Part shown: piece by piece, positions 16,127-24,482 of the stretch
Layout: the number at the start of each line of letters is the position of its first letter
Numbering within the stretch: position 1 is the first letter of the stretch
Assembly (NCBI GenBank): GCA_001781415.1
Contig: MFLT01000006.1
Span: 9,387-63,538 of the forward strand
Direction: 5' to 3'
Length of the DNA stretch: 54,152 nt
Origin: Candidatus Kaiserbacteria bacterium RIFCSPLOWO2_01_FULL_45_25
Lineage (GTDB): Bacteria; Patescibacteriota; Minisyncoccia; Phycocordibacterales; UBA918
Position numbers and translations under genes: made by a program
The notes under the pieces: model-generated
What the model was told of the DNA's origin: nothing
Seen by the model: only the letters and a program-made list of their open reading frames with translations
Database searches by the model: none

Positions 16127-16543
16127 CTAAATTGAGTTTAGAAACGATTCAATGTCTGGATATCGTTCCTCAAACATGAGATAAAGAGTTTCCGGATTTT
16201 CGACCTCGCCGATTATGACCATCTTCTTGCCAAGTCCATGCGCGACGCCTGCCTCCATGTGCGCAGCTTTTCCAGCGGGGAGGAGCATTACAATCGTGTC
16301 CGCGTTTTTTAAGCCATTCATATCAGTGACAAAGTGGTGGTGATGGATCGGGTCATTCCAGAAATCAGGATGTGACTCCAGTATCGCCATTTGCTCTTCC
16401 CACGGCAGGTCGGCTGCGTTTGGAGACGCTGGCTTGCTGAGGAAGTTATAGCAAGTGAAGCCTTTACTTTCTATACCGTGCACTAGTCGTAAAATGTTTT
16501 CTGAGTTTCGTACCCGCCCTATGATCATGTAGTCTGTTTTCAT
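16127..16543 (-). CDS. Nucleoside 2-deoxyribosyltransferase-like protein
   Basis: 138 residues. The fold-defining elements are IIGRVRNSENILRLVHGIESKGF at the N-terminus, ADTIVMLLPAGKAAHMEAGVAHGLGKKMVIIGE in the centre (the Asp, Gly and Glu motif of the family), and a C-terminal FEERYPDIESFL helix. Members move deoxyribose between bases, or remove damaged nucleosides in salvage. This makes sense for an organism that scavenges nucleosides. TATACT lies nine bases before ATG with no ribosome site. Confidence 0.85.
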   Translation of the reverse strand: MKTDYMIIGRVRNSENILRLVHGIESKGFTCYNFLSKPASPNAADLPWEEQMAILESHPDFWNDPIHHHHFVTDMNGLKNADTIVMLLPAGKAAHMEAGVAHGLGKKMVIIGEVENPETLYLMFEERYPDIESFLNSI

Positions 16544-16649
16544 ATGGGTTTTAGTATACCAAAACCACGGGGTGAGGAAATAACAAATGAAAAAGCCACC
16601 CTCCCGTCGAAACGAAAGGATGTCTTTCTGCTTCGTTGGTTGAGTGGCA

Positions 16650-17075
16650 TCAGTTGATGGTCAAAACATCTTTTCTTGGCTTCAGTTCGTAGATGGTGCA
16701 TCCTTCGTCTGAAAGAACAATGACCTTCATCATTCCTGCCGGAGGTACTTCTAGGGCGGTATCGGCGATGTTGGGGAGTTTTTCGGCCACAATCTGGCAT
16801 ATGTCCCAACTAGCGGTCCCTAGCGCAATCGGGTCTTCTCCACGGTCACGGATGGGTTGCCAGTCCTGGTCAGGCATAAGCATGTCAACAACATCGCGCC
16901 ATACTGAGTCCACTTGGATGCAGACCGCAACCATTTCGTCGTTTCGCTGTCCGTGCACATTGAGTGCCCTCCAAGCCAGGTGCTGCAGACGAGGCATGGA
17001 TTGGGAGTACATCACGTTGCGGTACTCAGCCGCTTCCGAAAACTGGGCTTGGGGTGGAATAACTGCTGTGCCCAT
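16650..17075 (-). CDS. Orphan 141-residue protein, SD-led cassette
   Basis: Unrecognised soluble protein MGTAVIPPQAQFSEAAEYRN... with a mixed alpha/beta pattern (DEMVAVCIQVDSVWRDVVDMLMP; PPAGMMKVIVLSDEGCTIYELKPRKDVLTIN). The start is supported by GAGAGG six bases upstream and a promoter at 17121-17148. Downstream (16595-16645, minus direction) is a loose GCCAC...GTGGC hairpin followed by TTTTTC. It is richer in G+C than its neighbours. The length, lone promoter and terminator place it with the other cassettes. Confidence 0.65.
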   Translation of the reverse strand: MGTAVIPPQAQFSEAAEYRNVMYSQSMPRLQHLAWRALNVHGQRNDEMVAVCIQVDSVWRDVVDMLMPDQDWQPIRDRGEDPIALGTASWDICQIVAEKLPNIADTALEVPPAGMMKVIVLSDEGCTIYELKPRKDVLTIN

Positions 17076-17120
17076 GGGATACCTCTCGATTGTTAGGGTT
17101 GAACAGGAAAACCAAAAAAC

Positions 17121-17148
17121 ATAATGCCTTAAATAATTTAGATGTCAA
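17121..17148 (-). promoter_or_regulatory. Sigma70-like promoter
   Basis: TTGACA (17143-17148), a 16-base spacer and CATTAT (17121-17126) on the minus strand, with a leader of about 40 bases ending in GAGAGG. Confidence 0.6.
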
Positions 17149-17201
17149 TACAAGTAGCAAATACTTAATAAATGAGACTTCAGGTGTGTTACCGTATTAC
17201 C

Positions 17202-17498
17202 ATGACTTTAGACCAGCTACTCATCGGCAGCTTTGCTGCTATCAACATCTTGGCTTTTGGTGTGATGGCCTACGACAAGCGTATCTCAAGACGGGGGAGC
17301 GGCAACGGTACCGAGCGAGACCGTATTCCCGAAGGGCTCATTTTCTTCATGGCCACCGCCTTAGGCAGTGTCGGTGTGTATCTCGGCATGCTCACGCTCC
17401 GCCACAAGACCCGCAAATGGTACTTCCAAATAGGTATTCCACTCCTGATTCTCCAGAACTTGGCTGCGGTGTATTTGGTTTGGGAGTGGGTGGTTTAG
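17202..17498 (+). CDS. DUF1294 small membrane protein
   Basis: 98 residues starting at ATG 17202. It shows the DUF1294 pattern: YDKRISRR, then RIPEGLIFFMATALGSVGVYLGM, then the RHKTRKWYFQIGIPLLI block, with three hydrophobic helices. The biochemical role of the family is unknown. It lies alone before the restriction operon. Confidence 0.88.
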   Translation: MTLDQLLIGSFAAINILAFGVMAYDKRISRRGSGNGTERDRIPEGLIFFMATALGSVGVYLGMLTLRHKTRKWYFQIGIPLLILQNLAAVYLVWEWVV

Positions 17499-17516
17499 AT
17501 TGTGAAGCTATTAATA

Positions 17517-17561
17517 TGATCAATTGTGAAAATGATCCTAAGGTGATAACCTTTGATCAAT
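17517..17561 (+). promoter_or_regulatory. Repeat-rich control region upstream of hsdR
   Basis: Two direct copies of TGATCAAT (17517-17524 and 17554-17561) flank a perfect AAGGT-GATA-ACCTT inverted repeat (17540-17553). The second copy touches the hsdR ATG. This looks like an operator for keeping the restriction operon under control; the binding protein is unknown. Confidence 0.45.
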
Positions 17562-20129
17562 ATGTCAGACAAGGAGGCAAAGGCCAGAATTAAAATTAAC
17601 AAGCTACTAGAGGATGCCGGCTGGCGCTTCATCGATACCTCTGAAGGTAAAGCGAATGTGCAACTAGAGGCTGGTGTAAGATTTGAAACACTAGGTAGTG
17701 ATTTTGAATTTGCAGAGACTCATGACAAGCGAAGTGGGGCAATTGATTTTCTTTTACTTGATACAGATGGACGACCTTTAGTGGTTGTGGAAGCAAAACG
17801 TGAAGCTATTGACCCACTCTCTGCCAAAGAACAGGCACGGAATTACGCCAGAACAGTTGATGCTCGTTTTGTTATTCTTTCAAACGGTAATATTCATTAC
17901 TTTTGGGATACAAAATATGGGGTCCCAGAAACTACTACCCGATTCCCGTCACAGTCATCACTGACACAATTTAAGTCGTACATTCCAAATCCTCAAGAGC
18001 TGGCTTCTACAGAGGTAGATGAAAATTATGTCGTAGCTACGCAAATGCCAGGGTATTCTAGCGATCCTGAATTTCAAGATGATTCTACACGTAGCGCTTT
18101 TCTCCGTCGTCATAATCTAAAGCAGCTACGACCTTATCAAGTCCAGGCTATAAAAGCACTTCAAGAGGCTTCTAAGGGTGGTAATAAGCGCTTCCTCTTT
18201 GAAATGGCTACTGGTACTGGAAAAACCCTTACTTCAGCAGCGGTTATTAAACTATTCCTCAAATCTGGTAACGCCAAGCGGGTATTGTTTATCGTTGACC
18301 GTCTTGAACTCGAGGACCAAACCAAAAAAGCGTTTATTCAATACTTAGGTAAAGACTACCGTTGTGTTGTATATAAAGAGAATAGGGAATCATGGCAGAA
18401 CGCGAGTGTAGTGGTCTCCACCATCCAATCGTTTATGGCTGGTGATCGTTACAAAAAAGAATTCTCACCAACTGATTTTGAATTTGTAATCTCAGACGAA
18501 GCTCATAGATCAATTGGTGGTAATAGTCGTGCTGTTTTTGAATACTTTGTTGGCTACAAACTTGGACTTACTGCTACCCCAAAAAACTATTTGAAGGGAC
18601 TAGATGCTTCCGACACGGAATCACAACGGGAATATGAACGCCGTCTATTGGCTGATACCTATAAGACCTTCGGGTGTGAACCAGGTAAACCAACGTTTTC
18701 ATATGATCTTCTTAAGGGTTCTAACGAAGGTTATTTGATTCAGCCAACCCTAGTGGATACTCGTACTGATATCACCACCGAACTTCTCTCGAAGGAAGGG
18801 TATGCTGTCCACACAACAACAGACGAAGGCGAAACAGTTGACGAGGTATATAAGGCACGTCATTTTGAACGTAAGTTTTTCAATGATGAAACCAATATTG
18901 CTATGGCTAAAGCTCTCCTCGATAATGGTCTCTATGATCCCATTGCTACCAAATTAGGAGTGCCGCTCTTTGGTAAAACTATCGTTTTCTGTGTATCTCA
19001 AAAACACGCTTCACGTATCACTAATATCCTTAACAGACTTGCGTTCGAAAAGTGGCCACAAATGTATGCTGAAGCCGATTTTGCAATGCAGGTGACGTCT
19101 CATGTATCCGATGCTCAGCAAATGACTATCAACTTTGCAAATAACCGTCTCGGGGGTATTTCTAAGCATCCCGAAGCCTATGAGACTAGCAAGACACGTG
19201 TCACCGTCACAGTTGGAATGATGACTACTGGCTATGACTGTCAGGACCTGCTCAACATCGCTCTCATGCGCCCAGTGTTTAGTCCGGCAGACTTTGTGCA
19301 GATTAAGGGTCGTGGCACTCGCAAACACCGTTTTGAATACCTCGACTACAACACGAATGAGACCACCGTTATAGATAAAGAGCGCTTCAAGTTTTTCGAC
19401 TTCTTTGCTACGTGTGAATACTTTGAAAACGAATTTCCTTATGATGAAAAAATAAAGCTCCCCAAGATTAAGCAAGTTACTGATACCGACCCTACATCCA
19501 CTAGTGACCAAGGTGAATTCGTTGATGAGGACGGTAAGAAAATATTCCGTGGTCCCCTTGATTTAGCATCACCAGATGAGATAGCTACCATCGCTGAAAC
19601 ACAAATTGGTGCAGAAGGGATGCGTATTGATCGTGAAGGATTTAAACAAGCCGTCCAAGAAGATATTCTCAATAATGTAGCCCTCACTACATTGTGGAAG
19701 AATGGCGACATTACTGGTGCAGAAGACTACGCCAAAACCAACATCTTTGATAAACCAAAACATTTCCTTAGTCTTTCTGGTATCCGCAAAATATTTGGTA
19801 TTGACCGTCGCATCTCAGTTCGTGAGTTCCTAGAGGTGGCGTTTGGTGATAAGGAAGGCTTTGAAATGAAAGATGATCTCCTCGAAGCAGAGTGGGAGAA
19901 ATTTACTGAAGTGCATCCGGTTGACCAAGAGCATTACTGGCCAGCCAAAAATTTCTTCAAAGCTTACATTACCGATGAAGACGTGCGTGATATCATAAAA
20001 CGTAATCAGCCAGGAGACTTCCACTTCTCACCATCCTTCGACTTCAGCGATTACCAAAAGCTCAATGTCTACCGTGAATTGGTGCCTCAATACATACACG
20101 ATTATGCTTATCACCTCACCAACCTTTAA
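17562..20129 (+). CDS. hsdR: Type I restriction enzyme R subunit
   Basis: 855 residues. The N-terminal nuclease domain carries the PD-(D/E)XK signature GAIDFLLLDTDGRPLVVVEAKRE. The helicase motor follows: QLRPYQVQAI, Walker A MATGTGKTLTSA near residue 220, the DEAH box VISDEAHRS, GLTATP, and motif VI-like QIKGRGTRKHR. The C-terminal 250 residues match the EcoEI-type R subunit tail. It cuts unmethylated DNA after ATP-driven translocation when docked to the M and S modules. ATG 17562 is chosen over an in-frame ATG nine bases upstream because it abuts the repeat region. All key motifs are intact, so the enzyme should be active. Confidence 0.93.
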   Translation: MSDKEAKARIKINKLLEDAGWRFIDTSEGKANVQLEAGVRFETLGSDFEFAETHDKRSGAIDFLLLDTDGRPLVVVEAKREAIDPLSAKEQARNYARTVDARFVILSNGNIHYFWDTKYGVPETTTRFPSQSSLTQFKSYIPNPQELASTEVDENYVVATQMPGYSSDPEFQDDSTRSAFLRRHNLKQLRPYQVQAIKALQEASKGGNKRFLFEMATGTGKTLTSAAVIKLFLKSGNAKRVLFIVDRLELEDQTKKAFIQYLGKDYRCVVYKENRESWQNASVVVSTIQSFMAGDRYKKEFSPTDFEFVISDEAHRSIGGNSRAVFEYFVGYKLGLTATPKNYLKGLDASDTESQREYERRLLADTYKTFGCEPGKPTFSYDLLKGSNEGYLIQPTLVDTRTDITTELLSKEGYAVHTTTDEGETVDEVYKARHFERKFFNDETNIAMAKALLDNGLYDPIATKLGVPLFGKTIVFCVSQKHASRITNILNRLAFEKWPQMYAEADFAMQVTSHVSDAQQMTINFANNRLGGISKHPEAYETSKTRVTVTVGMMTTGYDCQDLLNIALMRPVFSPADFVQIKGRGTRKHRFEYLDYNTNETTVIDKERFKFFDFFATCEYFENEFPYDEKIKLPKIKQVTDTDPTSTSDQGEFVDEDGKKIFRGPLDLASPDEIATIAETQIGAEGMRIDREGFKQAVQEDILNNVALTTLWKNGDITGAEDYAKTNIFDKPKHFLSLSGIRKIFGIDRRISVREFLEVAFGDKEGFEMKDDLLEAEWEKFTEVHPVDQEHYWPAKNFFKAYITDEDVRDIIKRNQPGDFHFSPSFDFSDYQKLNVYRELVPQYIHDYAYHLTNL

Positions 20130-20135
20130 TATTCT

Positions 20136-22601
20136 ATGATTAACGCCGACACCAAACGACATATAGATTCTGCTCGCCAGGTACTAGTTGGCGTGGTCCC
20201 AAACCCAACTTCCCAAATCGACCAAATCACGAACGCTCTTATATACAAATTCATGGACGATATGGACCAGTCAGCCATTAAGGCCGGTGGTGACCCATCG
20301 TTTTTTATTGGTGACCTTGAGCCATACGCCTGGACCAAAATCATGAATGAAAGGCTTGGTCACCAAGAACGAATGAACCTGTATGCCGAAGCCCTTGTTA
20401 AGTTCTCACAAGCCAAGCAACTCCCGCCACTGTTTCGTGATATCTTCAAATCTGCTTACCTCCCATACCGCAGTCCTGAAACCCTAGGTTTGTTCCTAAA
20501 GGAAATCAGCTACTTTGATTATGCTCACCCTGAAGACCTGGGTGATGCCTATGAATACCTTCTGTCTATCATGTCGAGCCAAGGCGATGCTGGTCAATTC
20601 CGCACCCCGCGCAACATCATCGACTTCATGGTGGATGTGGTAAACCCTACCAAAGACGACAAAGTCCTTGATCCTGCTTGTGGTACAGGGGGCTTCCTCG
20701 TGAGTTCATACAAGCACATTATCGAGCAACACGATGGCAAGGATGATCCCGACCATAAGGAAAAACCACTTACTCCTGAACAACGTAAAAAACTATTCAC
20801 CAACTTTGAGGGTTACGATATTGACCCGAGTATGGTTCGTATTGCGCAGGTAAACATGTACCTCCATCAGTTCAAAAATCCTCAGGTCAGCCAGTACGAT
20901 ACGTTAACGCAGGAAGAACACTGGGGTGAAAAGTATGACGTTATCCTAGCGAATCCACCATTCATGTCCCCTCAGGGTGGTATCCGTCCACACAATAAAT
21001 TCAGCCTGCCCTCTAATCGGTCTGAAGTTCTATTTGTTGACTATATTATGAACCACCTCAAGCCAAAGGGCCGAGCAGGTATCATTGTGCCGGAGGGAAT
21101 TATTTTCAAATCAGATACTGCTACTAAGGCACTCCGCAAAGCACTGGTAGAGGATGGACTATATGCAGTAGTGAGCTTGCCAGCAGGTGTTTTCAATCCG
21201 TATGCCGGGGTGAAGACAAGTATCCTTTTGTTTGATAATGAGCATGCCAAGCAAAGCGACGAACTGCTGTTTGTGAAGGTGGAAAACGACGGCTTTGATC
21301 TTGGTGCACAACGCCGGCCAATTAGTAAGAATGACCTACCTGAAGCACTTAAGATATTAAATGCTTGGCGAGAGGGTGAAAAAGTTGAGTCCCCAATTGC
21401 TCAGTGGGTCCTGAGGAAGACAATTGCCGAGACCATTGATTACAATCTTTCAGCAGCAAAATATTTTGAAGCTGTAGATTACTCAAATACTAAGTGGCCA
21501 ACTATAGATTTGGATGAAGTCTCAGTATTAATTCAACGTGGTAAATCGCCGAAATATGGAGAAGGAGGACCGCAAATCATAAAGTCAGGACAAGCACGAG
21601 GTTACTTTAGTTTTGACTCCACTCAAAAGTTTTATGTGGCGAATGATTTTGAAATTGATCATAGAAAATTACAAAAAGGGGACCTGCTAATTAACTCAAC
21701 AGGTGTAGGAACAGCTGGTAGGGTTACACTTTTTGAGTTAGAAGGGGACTATTTAGTTGATAGTCATATAACTATTGTGCGTTTAGATAATACAAAAGTT
21801 TTACCTAAGTTCGTGCTGTATAACTTGGCAAATTTCTATGGCTTTAAAGCTATTGAAGCAATGGCAAAAGGTAATGGTGGTCAAATTGAATTATCTTTAG
21901 CAACAATTAAAGCATTAAAAATTCCACTCCCTCCACTTGAAGTGCAACAGCAAATCGTTTTAGAACTCGACGGCTACCAAAAAATCATCGACGGTGCCCG
22001 TCAAATCGTCGACAACTGGAAGCCAAAGGTGGAAATAGACCATGCTTGGGAGTTAAAGAAACTAGAGAGTCTGCTCGTACGTATCAGTGATCAGATTGAT
22101 CCCCAGAAACACAAGGGTGATGTGTTTTATGTGGGACTTGAAAACATTGATTCAGGAACTGGCTTAATTACCGGAAACTTGATGACACCTTGCGATGTTA
22201 TCAAGAGTCTGAAGAATGCCTTCAAAGCTGGAGATATTCTATATGGAAAACTACGTCCAAACTTAAACAAAGTTTGGTTGGCAGATAGGGACGGTATCTG
22301 TTCAACCGACATACTCGTTTTCAGAGGTACTGATAGTACGATTGCTAGGTTCTTTTGGTACCTAATGCTCTCCGAAAGATTTCTTCAGCAGGCTATGTCT
22401 GGAATAAAAGGTGCAAATTTGCCACGGGTTGGTTATGAACATATTAAGGAGATATTAATGCCTGCCCCACCAATTAAAGAGCAGCAACTAATCATCGACA
22501 GGGTTGAAGCCGAACGTGCACACGTCGAGTCCGCACGTACTCTAATAGACCTCTACACCCAAAAAACCCAGTCTAGCATCGCCAAACTGTGGTCGGAATA
22601 A
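20136..22601 (+). CDS. Type I HsdM-HsdS fusion (methylase plus specificity)
   Basis: 821 residues. Residues 1-440 are an N6-adenine methylase: the HsdM N-terminal helical domain, motif I VLDPACGTGGFLVSS near residue 180, and catalytic motif IV ILANPPFMSPQGG near 273. The chain then continues into two HsdS target-recognition domains, about 455-620 and 640-821, each ending in a conserved helix (LPPLEVQQQIVLELDGYQKIIDGAR; APPIKEQQLIIDRVEAERAHVESAR). One polypeptide therefore carries both methylation and DNA specificity, which is less common than separate genes. It begins six bases after hsdR. Two different TRDs predict a bipartite recognition site. Confidence 0.92.
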   Translation: MINADTKRHIDSARQVLVGVVPNPTSQIDQITNALIYKFMDDMDQSAIKAGGDPSFFIGDLEPYAWTKIMNERLGHQERMNLYAEALVKFSQAKQLPPLFRDIFKSAYLPYRSPETLGLFLKEISYFDYAHPEDLGDAYEYLLSIMSSQGDAGQFRTPRNIIDFMVDVVNPTKDDKVLDPACGTGGFLVSSYKHIIEQHDGKDDPDHKEKPLTPEQRKKLFTNFEGYDIDPSMVRIAQVNMYLHQFKNPQVSQYDTLTQEEHWGEKYDVILANPPFMSPQGGIRPHNKFSLPSNRSEVLFVDYIMNHLKPKGRAGIIVPEGIIFKSDTATKALRKALVEDGLYAVVSLPAGVFNPYAGVKTSILLFDNEHAKQSDELLFVKVENDGFDLGAQRRPISKNDLPEALKILNAWREGEKVESPIAQWVLRKTIAETIDYNLSAAKYFEAVDYSNTKWPTIDLDEVSVLIQRGKSPKYGEGGPQIIKSGQARGYFSFDSTQKFYVANDFEIDHRKLQKGDLLINSTGVGTAGRVTLFELEGDYLVDSHITIVRLDNTKVLPKFVLYNLANFYGFKAIEAMAKGNGGQIELSLATIKALKIPLPPLEVQQQIVLELDGYQKIIDGARQIVDNWKPKVEIDHAWELKKLESLLVRISDQIDPQKHKGDVFYVGLENIDSGTGLITGNLMTPCDVIKSLKNAFKAGDILYGKLRPNLNKVWLADRDGICSTDILVFRGTDSTIARFFWYLMLSERFLQQAMSGIKGANLPRVGYEHIKEILMPAPPIKEQQLIIDRVEAERAHVESARTLIDLYTQKTQSSIAKLWSE

Positions 22602-22607
22602 AATTCT

Positions 22608-23321
22608 ATGTACGATACTGACTATAATCGTTATATAGAAAAACTACTCAATGATCATTTTGATGCATCCCTGCTTTTAAATCATGAGCTCACTAAAGGA
22701 CAGGTTCGTGAGAGATTTATACGTGATCAAATTAATAGCCAGTTTGGCGGTACAACATTATGCACATCTGGTGTAATGTCAGTTAGAGAGGTTAGGGGTC
22801 AGGTAGAATATAAGCAGGCAGATTTAGTTATATTTCCTCATTCAATCCGAAGACGAGAAATTGGGGCTGAGTATCTTATAGACCCGAAAGATGTACTCCT
22901 TATCGCTGACGTAAAAAGTAGTGTCGAGAAGCGCGATATAGTGGAATGGAATAAAATCGCTGAAAAAATACATAAACGGGAGAAGAAAGAGAACTGGAAT
23001 AAAGATACACAGGTAGGTGTAATTAGCTATCGCTACAGTAAGGTTGATTTCCGCAGTCTACTCAAACAATTCGGCTTTGTTTATTCAAAGGACTATGGTG
23101 TATACATATATAAGAGAGGCTCTGAAGAGATTTCGAACTTAGATTTTTTATTTATTTTACATAACGTGGACGGAGAAGATCGGCGCCTGCTTTTGCGTAG
23201 AAACAAAAAGGCTCCTAGACAGAAAGATTTTATCCCTTATACATTGTTAATTGACCAGGCAGCTAGTGACGGATTTTGGGAGATGCTTTATTCATTAACT
23301 GGGGTATATTCTCAAACTTAA
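22608..23321 (+). CDS. PD-(D/E)XK-like protein (DUF6602-like)
   Basis: 237 residues starting six bases after the HsdMS stop, so it belongs to the same operon. The start is followed by a helix ending LNHELTKGQVRERFIRD. Then comes a nuclease-like core QADLVIFPHSI ... DPKDVLLIADVKSSVEKRDIVEWNKIAEKI, in which D, D and K could form a PD-(D/E)XK site. The C-terminal part (GVYIYKRGSEEISNLDFLFILHNVDG) fits DUF6602-type proteins of unknown function. It may be an accessory nuclease of the type I system or the cutter for the methyltransferase module downstream. The assignment to the family is moderate. Confidence 0.7.
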   Translation: MYDTDYNRYIEKLLNDHFDASLLLNHELTKGQVRERFIRDQINSQFGGTTLCTSGVMSVREVRGQVEYKQADLVIFPHSIRRREIGAEYLIDPKDVLLIADVKSSVEKRDIVEWNKIAEKIHKREKKENWNKDTQVGVISYRYSKVDFRSLLKQFGFVYSKDYGVYIYKRGSEEISNLDFLFILHNVDGEDRRLLLRRNKKAPRQKDFIPYTLLIDQAASDGFWEMLYSLTGVYSQT

Positions 23322-23355
23322 TAATCTGCGGGAAAAGAATTAAAGCAATCAACAT

Positions 23356-23425
23356 TAAATTTGCAATTTGTTCCAACTTATCAAATTTAAGCAATCGATT
23401 AATCTTAAATTTTAGATTACAATAG
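23356..23425 (+). promoter_or_regulatory. AT-rich promoter/operator of the cytosine methyltransferase
   Basis: Inverted repeats TAAATTTG (23356-23363) / CAAATTTA (23382-23389) and TTAAG / CTTAA around ATCGAT lie upstream of TACAAT, which is six bases before ATG 23430. They would let the module be controlled separately from the type I operon. Confidence 0.45.
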
Positions 23426-23429
23426 AGGT

Positions 23430-24482
23430 ATGCAAAGTGAACATAAAGTCATTGATTTGTTCTGTGGTATTGGCGGCCTCTCTCATGGTTTTGTAAGAAG
23501 TGGTTTTAATGTAGTTGCTGGTGTAGATAATGACAGTGCTTGTAAGTATGGTTTTGAGCAGAACAACAAAGCGCAATTTGTAGATGGCGATATCTTAGAC
23601 ATTACTTCAGATCAATTAAATGATTTGTACGGTGATGTTAAGGGAATGAAGATATTGGTTGGCTGCGCGCCTTGCCAGCCGTTTTCTAAACTTAATACCA
23701 GAGGTATAACCGATAAGCAGTTACAGCCTCTCGAAAAGTTTGCACAGCTAATATCTGATATTCAGCCGGATATAGTTTCAATGGAAAACGTGAAAGGGTT
23801 GCTAAAAAATCCCATATTTGAAAAGTTCCTAGAAAATCTTGATGAAAATGGTTATCACTACTCGTACCAAATAGTTAATTTTTCTGATTATGGTGTGCCA
23901 CAAAATCGGTTCCGTTTGGTTCTCCTTGCATCTAAACATGGTGAAATTAATTTGATACCTCCTACTCACTTAAATAAAAAGAAAACAGTTAGAGATACTA
24001 TTGCGCAGTTAGAGGCGATTACTGACGGTCAGGTTTCTGAGAAAGATCCGCTTCACAGAGCAAGATCACTTAGTCCACTAAATAAGAAGCGTATAAAAGC
24101 TACGCCAAAGGACGGAGGCAACTCTCGTAGTTGGAGTGACGATCTTGTTTTAGAGTGCCACAAAAAGAATACCGGCAACTCTTATAGAGGAACTGTGTAC
24201 GGGAGAATGAGCTGGGACGAACCGTCACCTACAATGACCACGCAATGTACTGGACTTGGTAATGGCCGCTATGGTCATCCGGAGCAAGATCGCGCAATTA
24301 CTCTCCGGGAAGCTGCTTTATTCCAGACTTTCCCTAAGAGTTACAAGTTTATTGCACCCACTGATCAGATTACAACCTCTAAACTAGCTAGATTTATTGG
24401 AAATGCTGTTCCTGTACGGGCTGGGGAGGTAATTGCAAAAAGTATAGAAAAGCATATTCTTGAACTCAATGCAAGAAAATAA
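23430..24482 (+). CDS. DNA C5-cytosine methyltransferase
   Basis: 350 residues with the C5-methylase motifs in normal order: motif I VIDLFCGIGGLSHGF, the catalytic loop GCAPCQPFSKLN (Cys near residue 82), motif VI VSMENVKGL, motif VIII QNRFRLVLL, a target-recognition stretch, and motifs IX-X ITLREAALFQTFP and IGNAVPVRAGEVIAKSI. It should methylate cytosine in a fixed site; the site is not predictable here. It has its own AT-rich promoter and overlaps the GHKL ATPase gene by 14 bp, so the two are translated together. No classical type II endonuclease follows it. Confidence 0.94.
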   Translation: MQSEHKVIDLFCGIGGLSHGFVRSGFNVVAGVDNDSACKYGFEQNNKAQFVDGDILDITSDQLNDLYGDVKGMKILVGCAPCQPFSKLNTRGITDKQLQPLEKFAQLISDIQPDIVSMENVKGLLKNPIFEKFLENLDENGYHYSYQIVNFSDYGVPQNRFRLVLLASKHGEINLIPPTHLNKKKTVRDTIAQLEAITDGQVSEKDPLHRARSLSPLNKKRIKATPKDGGNSRSWSDDLVLECHKKNTGNSYRGTVYGRMSWDEPSPTMTTQCTGLGNGRYGHPEQDRAITLREAALFQTFPKSYKFIAPTDQITTSKLARFIGNAVPVRAGEVIAKSIEKHILELNARK

